NCBI GenBank assembly: GCA_016292575.1 | Contig: JAEDIH010000066.1 | Span: forward strand, 1-9,967 | DNA length: 9,967 nt | DNA from: Clostridiaceae bacterium | Lineage (GTDB): Bacteria; Bacillota; Clostridia; Oscillospirales; Acutalibacteraceae | Direction: 5' to 3' | Shown: in pieces, positions 5,735-9,967 of the stretch | Numbering within the stretch: the first letter of the stretch is position 1 | Layout of the letters: every line of letters starts with the position of its first letter | Position numbers and translations under genes: made by a program | The notes under the pieces: model-generated | Databases searched by the model: none | Seen by the model: the letters and a program-made list of their open reading frames with translations, nothing else | What the model was told of the DNA's origin: nothing

Positions 5735-6949
5735 TCACGTTCTGTAGTCTCCGTTGATTTTTACATAGTCATACGTCAGATCACAGCCCCATGCTGTTGC
5801 TTCGGCATCGCCGCTGTTAAGAGCAATATTGACCGTGATTTCTTTTTCGAGCAGAATTTCCTTGGCTTTTTCTTCGGAAAAGTCAATGCCTCTGCCGTTT
5901 CGGCAAACCTCAATTTCACCCTTAGACGAAGTGAAGCTGACATCTATTTTGTTTACGTCAACGTCCGCTTTGCTGTAACCGATTGCACAAAGCACGCGCC
6001 CCCAGTTTGCGTCTGCACCGAACATTGCCGCTTTGAAAAGCGATGAGCATATAACGCTTTTGGCAACGGTTTTTGCACATTTTTCGTCCGAAGCCGAACT
6101 GACCTTGCATTCGAGCAGCTTTGTTGCACCCTCACCGTCACCGGCAATCATGCGGCAAAGTCTTACCGTGACGCTGTTTAACGCTTTCATAAATTCCGAA
6201 AAATCCTCGCCGTCGGCGGTTATCTCGTCATTCTCAGCCATGCCGTTTGCCATGACAACAACCATATCGTTCGTGGAGGTATCGCCGTCAACGCTCACCA
6301 TGTTAAAAGTGCTTTGTATATCGGTTGAAAGAGCTTTCCGGAGCATCGAACTGCTGACGGAGGCATCGGTCGTGATAAAGACAAGCATCGTTGCCATATC
6401 GGGATGAATCATGCCTGAGCCCTTGGCAATTCCGCCCAGATGGCAGGTCTTTCCGCCGACGGTAAACTCAACTGCCGCCTGTTTTTCAACGGTGTCGGTG
6501 GTCATGATTGCCTGATTGCATTCGGTGCTGTTTTGTCCGAGACTGTCTTTGAGCTTTTGCATGTTCTGTTCAATCGGCGTAATATCAAGCGGCTGGCCGA
6601 TAACGCCTGTCGAAGCGACGACTACGTCTTTTTCGTCAATTCCGAGCGTCTGCGCTGTAAGAGAGCACATCTTTTCGGCAATTGCCTCACCACCGAGATT
6701 GCAGGTGTTTGCGTTGCCGCTGTTACAGATAATCGCCTGAGCAAGACCGTCACTGATATGATTTTTTGTAACCGTCAGCGGCGCACCCTTGACTAAATTC
6801 GTTGTATAAACGGCGGCGGTGTTAGCCTTTTTTTCGCTCACAATTAAGGCGAGGTCTTTTTTTTCTTTGTTTTTGCGGATGCCGGCGTGGATTCCTCCGG
6901 CAACAAATCCTTTTGCGGCGCAAACGCCGCCGTCAATTTCTTTTATCAT
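5735..6949 (-). CDS. argJ: Bifunctional glutamate N-acetyltransferase / ornithine acetyltransferase
   Basis: ArgJ moves the acetyl group from N-acetylornithine to glutamate, releasing ornithine and regenerating acetylglutamate. Bifunctional members also use acetyl-CoA. The protein (404 aa) has the family length. It shows CNSGNANTC (75-83), STGVIGQPLDI (113-123) and the self-cleavage site KGSGMIHPDMATML (176-189); the expected cut is between Ala186 and Thr187, making alpha and beta chains with Thr as the nucleophile. The C-terminus NGDYRT resembles known family ends. The start ATG at 6949 has GGAG 8 nt upstream and lies 14 bp after argC. Whether the enzyme is mono- or bifunctional cannot be read from the sequence alone. 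No separate N-acetylglutamate synthase gene is present in the window. Confidence 0.96.
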   Translation of the reverse strand: MIKEIDGGVCAAKGFVAGGIHAGIRKNKEKKDLALIVSEKKANTAAVYTTNLVKGAPLTVTKNHISDGLAQAIICNSGNANTCNLGGEAIAEKMCSLTAQTLGIDEKDVVVASTGVIGQPLDITPIEQNMQKLKDSLGQNSTECNQAIMTTDTVEKQAAVEFTVGGKTCHLGGIAKGSGMIHPDMATMLVFITTDASVSSSMLRKALSTDIQSTFNMVSVDGDTSTNDMVVVMANGMAENDEITADGEDFSEFMKALNSVTVRLCRMIAGDGEGATKLLECKVSSASDEKCAKTVAKSVICSSLFKAAMFGADANWGRVLCAIGYSKADVDVNKIDVSFTSSKGEIEVCRNGRGIDFSEEKAKEILLEKEITVNIALNSGDAEATAWGCDLTYDYVKINGDYRT

Positions 6950-6963
6950 AGCTTATTCTCCGT

Positions 6964-7893
6964 TTATTCGTTCTGCATTTTATTGATTACAAGGTCGAGG
7001 CATTGAACCGCTGCGCCCGAAGCACCCTTGCCGAGGTTGTCGTAGCGCGCGGTAAGTAAAATTCTGTCCTCGTTTCCGAAAACGCCTATTTGCATTTTGT
7101 CCGTGCCTGAAAGCGTGTTGCTGTCAAGAAAACCGCCGTCAGACATATCTTCGCAAAATTCGATGTTCATTTTTCCGTTGTATTTTTTTCGGTAAACTTC
7201 TTTTACCGTTTCGGCGTCTGCTCCGTTTTCAAGCTGACTTTTAAACAGCGGTACGGTGACAAGCATACCCGAATAAAAGTCGGAAACAATCGGGCAGAAA
7301 ACGGGTGAATGGTTCAGTCCCGTAATTTTTGTCATCTCAGGAAGATGCTTGTGCGTTTGCGAAAGTCCGTATTGTCTCGGAGCCGAGAGCTTTTGCTCTT
7401 TTTCGTCCGACTCGTACTGCGCAATCATCTTTTTTCCGCCGCCGCTGTAGCCGGTAACCGAATGACAGGTCAAAAGCACATCTTTCGATATCACCCGGGC
7501 TTCAACAAGCGGATAAATAAGGCTGATAAAACCGCTTGCGTGACAGCCGGGAACAGCCGTTTTTTTGGAAGCGGCGATTTTCTCTGCCTGACCGTCGCAA
7601 AGCTCGGGAAGTCCGTATACCCAACCCTCGGCGGTTCTGTGAGCGGTTGAAGCATCAAAAATCACCGTATCGGGATTTTCAACAAAGCTGACCGATTCCT
7701 TTGCCGCGTCGTCCGGCAGGCAAAGAACGGTTATATCGCTTTCGTTGATTGCTTTTTTTCTTGCTTCGGGGTTTTTTCTTGTTTCATCCGGCAAGACTGT
7801 CAGGTCAATATCCTCCCGATCGCGGAGCCTTGAAAAAATGCCGAGACCGGTTGTTCCCTCTCTTCCGTCTATGAACACTTTTATCTTATTCAA
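6964..7893 (-). CDS. argC: N-acetyl-gamma-glutamyl-phosphate reductase, short type, TTG start
   Basis: ArgC reduces N-acetylglutamyl phosphate to the semialdehyde with NADPH, the third step. The protein (309 aa) belongs to the shorter ArgC type. It has the N-terminal dinucleotide fold KVFIDGREGTTGLGIFSRL (5-23), FDASTAHR (79-86), catalytic Cys117 in VPGCHASGF, and TGYSGGGKKMI later. I choose the TTG at 7893: AAGGTG lies 6 nt upstream and the homology begins right after it. The upstream ATG at 7923 would add ten poorly conserved residues (MYKYSFKVIF), has no ribosome binding site, and lies inside a candidate ArgR box. It is the first gene of the argC-argJ-argB-argD operon, with a strong promoter about 60-90 bp upstream. 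Confidence 0.93.
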   Translation of the reverse strand: MNKIKVFIDGREGTTGLGIFSRLRDREDIDLTVLPDETRKNPEARKKAINESDITVLCLPDDAAKESVSFVENPDTVIFDASTAHRTAEGWVYGLPELCDGQAEKIAASKKTAVPGCHASGFISLIYPLVEARVISKDVLLTCHSVTGYSGGGKKMIAQYESDEKEQKLSAPRQYGLSQTHKHLPEMTKITGLNHSPVFCPIVSDFYSGMLVTVPLFKSQLENGADAETVKEVYRKKYNGKMNIEFCEDMSDGGFLDSNTLSGTDKMQIGVFGNEDRILLTARYDNLGKGASGAAVQCLDLVINKMQNE

Positions 7894-7906
7894 GAAAATC
7901 ACCTTA

Positions 7907-7924
7907 AATGAATATTTATACATT
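7907..7924 (-). promoter_or_regulatory. Candidate ArgR/AhrC operator (ARG box)
   Basis: On the minus strand the site reads AATGTATAAATATTCATT. It matches the ARG-box pattern (TGAAT, four A/T, ATTCA, with A/T-rich flanks) except for one core base. It sits about 22-39 nt downstream of the expected transcription start and just upstream of the argC ribosome binding site, where a bound repressor could block transcription. A single A/T-rich match in an A/T-rich leader could be chance. The half-site-like TTATACA also occurs at 7999-8005, upstream of the -35. Confidence 0.5.
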
Positions 7925-7952
7925 CTATTCTTTTATTTGTATATTACAAATG

Positions 7953-7981
7953 AATATACCATGATAATTCGCACTTGTCAA
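7953..7981 (-). promoter_or_regulatory. Sigma-A promoter of the arginine operon
   Basis: On the minus strand a perfect -35 TTGACA (complement of 7976-7981) and a near-perfect -10 TATATT (complement of 7953-7958) are separated by exactly 17 bp. Transcription would begin near 7946, leaving a leader of about 50 nt before the TTG start of argC. A promoter this close to consensus normally needs a repressor for control, which fits the candidate ARG box downstream. Confidence 0.85.
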
Positions 7982-8019
7982 GCAAAATTAACGAATGTTT
8001 ATACAAACCGTAAATGTGC

Positions 8020-8042
8020 ATAAATTAATGTTGTTAATTTAT
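8020..8042. repeat. 9-bp perfect inverted repeat in the arg/zupT divergent region
   Basis: ATAAATTAA (8020-8028) and TTAATTTAT (8034-8042) are exact inverted copies separated by TGTTG. It lies about 30 bp upstream of the rightward extended -10 promoter and about 40 bp upstream of the leftward arg -35. The symmetry and position suit a dimeric regulator's operator, but the all-A/T arms lower the weight. Confidence 0.4.
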
Positions 8043-8071
8043 ATTACCTACTTCCAATTTTACTATAATAA

Positions 8072-8080
8072 TGCTATAAT
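8072..8080 (+). promoter_or_regulatory. Extended -10 promoter for the small ORF and ZIP transporter
   Basis: TGCTATAAT carries a perfect -10 (TATAAT, 8075-8080) with the TG extension. The 17-bp-spaced -35 position (8052-8057, TTCCAA) is poor, as is common for extended -10 promoters. Transcription would start near 8087, upstream of the ribosome binding site AAAAAGG (8095-8101). A second overlapping TATAAT at 8064-8069 lacks a good partner. Confidence 0.6.
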
Positions 8081-8109
8081 GTATTAGAAAAGGGAAAAAG
8101 GTCGAAATA

Positions 8110-8217
8110 ATGTATAATGAAATTCTGAAAGCGTTAGAAGCGCAGAACATATCAAAGAATCAATTCTGTAAGGACATAATAAGTGTCGGGAAAGACATCT
8201 GTTTATTATGTAACTGA
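8110..8217 (+). pseudogene. Short ORF resembling the start of an XRE-type regulator, probably truncated
   Basis: This is a 35-codon frame (ATG 8110, TGA 8215-8217) with AAAAAGG ending 8 nt upstream. Its beginning, MYNEILKALEAQNISKNQFCKD, looks like the first helices of XRE/Cro-type helix-turn-helix proteins (a helix, then an ISKNQFCKD-like stretch). The similarity then stops and the frame ends in ICLLCN, too short for the five-helix domain. A different frame continues with SVYYVTDIYRN, so a frameshift followed by loss of the rest is possible. Alternatively it is a small leader ORF of the ZIP transporter, which begins 29 bp later on the same transcript. Confidence 0.45.
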
Positions 8218-8246
8218 TATATATAGAAATAGCGGAGAGATAAGTT

Positions 8247-8999
8247 ATGGAGCTTGTATTGTTAACTGCCCTCGGTGTGGGCGGTGCTACCGTTATCGGT
8301 GCACTGATAGGTTTCATTTTCAAAAGCATATCGCATAAGTTCTCAGATATCGTTCTTGCCTTTGCCGCAGGTGTGATGCTTGCTGCGGCTGTGCTTGGAC
8401 TGATTATTCCGTCTATTGAGTACGGTGGGAAATACGGTATACTTATTACGGTTGCAGGCATTTTTGTCGGTGCTGTCTGTTTAAACCTAATCGACAGGCT
8501 GGTGCCGCATTTGCATAAATTAGCGGGAGATGAACCGGAATCGCATAACAACGCAAACTTAAGCAAGGTTTTATTGTTTGTTATGGCAATAGCCATACAT
8601 AATCTGCCCGAAGGGATCGCCGCAGGTGTAGGCTTTGGCTCGGGAGATACAGCGCAGGCACTTATTATTGCCGGGGGTATCGCTCTGCAGAACATTCCTG
8701 AAGGCATGGTGATTATAGCTCCTATGCTTGCGGCAGGTATCCGCCCTCGCAGGACATTCGTTCTTGCCATGATTACGGGTCTTGTCGAGGTTGTGGGCAC
8801 GTTAATCGGCTATTTTGCCGTCAGCATTTCCACCGCGATTTTACCCTTTGCCCTTGCGTTTGCAGGGGGAACGATGCTCTATGTCATCAGCGACGAAATG
8901 ATACCCGAAACCCACGCACACGGAAGCGAGCGAGGGGCTACTTATGCTTTGCTTGTCGGTTTTTGTGTAATGCTTGTTACAGATGTGTTGTTAGGGTAG
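8247..8999 (+). CDS. zupT: ZIP-family divalent metal transporter
   Basis: This is an integral membrane protein of 250 aa for uptake of zinc or other divalent cations (iron, manganese) into the cytoplasm. The chain is built of about eight hydrophobic segments. The signature metal-site motifs are HNLPEG (118-123) and QNIPEG (148-153) in the central helices, the second having Gln where many homologues have His. A further conserved acidic/His segment, SDEMIPETHAHG, lies near the C-terminal part. The loop at 85-102 (VPHLHKLAGDEPESHNNA) has three His and replaces the long His-rich loop of other ZIPs. GGAG at 8234-8237 precedes the ATG at 8247. It probably shares the upstream extended -10 promoter. 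Substrate cannot be told from sequence; the ZupT/GufA-like subgroup is the best fit. Confidence 0.88.
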   Translation: MELVLLTALGVGGATVIGALIGFIFKSISHKFSDIVLAFAAGVMLAAAVLGLIIPSIEYGGKYGILITVAGIFVGAVCLNLIDRLVPHLHKLAGDEPESHNNANLSKVLLFVMAIAIHNLPEGIAAGVGFGSGDTAQALIIAGGIALQNIPEGMVIIAPMLAAGIRPRRTFVLAMITGLVEVVGTLIGYFAVSISTAILPFALAFAGGTMLYVISDEMIPETHAHGSERGATYALLVGFCVMLVTDVLLG

Positions 9000-9060
9000 T
9001 TTTCTTCAACTGATTTAATCATAGCTTCATTAATTATAATTATAAAAAGGAGAGATATCT

Positions 9061-9963
9061 ATGAAGTGCATTTTTATTGTCAATCCGTTTGCAGGCGTGG
9101 CGGGCGGAGCCGAAAACCTTCAGCAATCCGTTGTTAATCTCAACAATCCCGACTGTGAGATTTACAAAACAAAAGCGCCGGGCGACGCTACGGAATATGT
9201 CCGCGCGCGCTGCAAAAGCGAGCCTGAGCAAGAGCTAAGGTTTATCGCCTGCGGAGGTGACGGAACGATAAACGAGGTTTTCAACGGAGCCGTCGGCTTT
9301 GATAACGCAAGCGTCAGCTGTTACCCCTGCGGAAGCGGAAACGACTTTGTTAAGGCTTTCGGCGGTGCGGAACGTTTTATGAATTTGGAAAAGCTCATAT
9401 CTGCCCCAACGAGAAAGATTGACCTTTTGAAGGTCGGCGACCGTTACAGCAACAACGTTGTAAATTTCGGCTTCGACACAACCGTTGCAATCACGATAAA
9501 CAAGGAGCGTGAAAAAAAGGGACACGGCAACAAAAATGCCTACACTAAAGGCGTTGTGACCGCGCTCATTAAGAGCATGAAAAACGAATGCACTGTCATT
9601 GCTGACGGCGAAACGCTCAATCCGAGCGGAAAGCTGCTCCTTTGCACCCTTGCAAACGGTCAATACGTCGGCGGCTCTTTTTGCTGCGCGCCAAAATCAA
9701 AGGCAGACGACGGACTGATAGACGTTTGTCTGATAAAGCCTATTTCACGCCTGCGTTTTGTAAAAATTCTTAAACCATACACAAACGGCGAGCATCTCGA
9801 CAGAGAGGATATGAAAGACATCGTAACCTATCGCCAAGCGAAAAAAATTGAAATTAAAGCGCCCGCCGGCTTTGCATATTCGCTTGACGGCGAGATAATC
9901 TATTCGGAGCATTTTACGGTTGAAATTGCAGAAAAGGCTCTGAATTTTGCCGTGCCTGAGTAA
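9061..9963 (+). CDS. YegS/DagK-family diacylglycerol/lipid kinase
   Basis: This is a soluble or membrane-associated kinase that phosphorylates diacylglycerol or a related lipid using ATP, feeding phosphatidic acid back into phospholipid synthesis. The 300-aa length is typical. It opens with FIVNPFAG (5-12), carries the nucleotide-binding GGDGTINEV (65-73) and GSGNDF (91-96), and has the C-terminal SLDGEI segment of the family. AAAAAGGAG immediately precedes the ATG at 9061. It starts 61 bp after the ZIP gene; no convincing promoter or terminator lies between, so it may be read through from that gene. Family members differ in lipid substrate, so a specific name (dagK, bmrU, yegS) is not assigned. 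Confidence 0.88.
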   Translation: MKCIFIVNPFAGVAGGAENLQQSVVNLNNPDCEIYKTKAPGDATEYVRARCKSEPEQELRFIACGGDGTINEVFNGAVGFDNASVSCYPCGSGNDFVKAFGGAERFMNLEKLISAPTRKIDLLKVGDRYSNNVVNFGFDTTVAITINKEREKKGHGNKNAYTKGVVTALIKSMKNECTVIADGETLNPSGKLLLCTLANGQYVGGSFCCAPKSKADDGLIDVCLIKPISRLRFVKILKPYTNGEHLDREDMKDIVTYRQAKKIEIKAPAGFAYSLDGEIIYSEHFTVEIAEKALNFAVPE

Positions 9964-9967
9964 ATGA

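Noticed and set aside
8084..8800. 238-codon minus-strand ORF
   Set aside because: It is antisense to the ZIP transporter; its Pro/Ala/Ile-rich composition is the typical shadow of a membrane-protein gene.
9010..9040. TATAAT at 9035-9040 as a promoter for the lipid kinase
   Set aside because: There is no good -35 at proper spacing, and transcription would start inside the ribosome binding site.
1..9967. CRISPR arrays, rRNA or tRNA genes
   Set aside because: No short regularly spaced repeats and no stretches resembling rRNA or tRNA were seen.

Overview
The window looks like a chromosomal segment of a low- to mid-G+C Firmicute, most likely a gut-type Clostridia (Oscillospiraceae/Ruminococcaceae or Lachnospiraceae relative). 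This is judged from strong Shine-Dalgarno sequences (AAGGAG, AAGGTG), sigma-A-type promoters, the argC-argJ-argB-argD gene order, the short ArgC type, and the style of the accessory genes. The call is by eye; no database was consulted.

Layout, left to right. (1) Positions 1-125 hold the C-terminal end of a plus-strand gene with a winged-helix tail, followed by a rho-independent terminator (195-237). (2) Positions 292-3599 hold a compact DpnII-type restriction-modification module on the plus strand. It comprises a Dam-family GATC adenine methyltransferase with an extra N-terminal helix-turn-helix domain (668-1738), a DpnII-family endonuclease (1750-2628), and a third gene for a different DNA methyltransferase with an HPPY motif (2628-3377). 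The genes are tightly coupled behind one promoter (610-638). The module is bracketed by two nearly identical direct repeats of 182 and 183 bp (292-473 and 3417-3599). The right copy runs into the stop codon of argD. This looks like an R-M unit inserted beside the arginine operon with a long target duplication. (3) Positions 3593-7893 hold a minus-strand arginine (acetylornithine-cycle) operon, argC-argJ-argB-argD. Its sigma-A promoter (7953-7981) is near-perfect, and a candidate ArgR/AhrC box (7907-7924) lies between the promoter and the argC ribosome binding site. (4) A divergent intergenic region holds a 9-bp inverted repeat and an extended -10 promoter. That promoter drives a short ORF resembling the start of an XRE regulator (8110-8217) and then a ZIP-family metal transporter (8247-8999). 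(5) A complete YegS/DagK-family lipid kinase (9061-9963) ends the window.

How the genes work together. ArgJ carries the ornithine acetyltransferase autocleavage motif. Together with ArgB, ArgC and ArgD it covers acetylation of glutamate through to ornithine with acetyl recycling. ArgB has the N-terminal helix typical of arginine-inhibited enzymes. The R-M genes should methylate and cut at GATC.

The main points for a second look are the repeat-bracketed R-M insertion, the HTH-Dam fusion, the unusual third methyltransferase, the terminator rebuilt at the right junction, and the overlap of an arginine-box-like site with the wrong (ATG) argC start.
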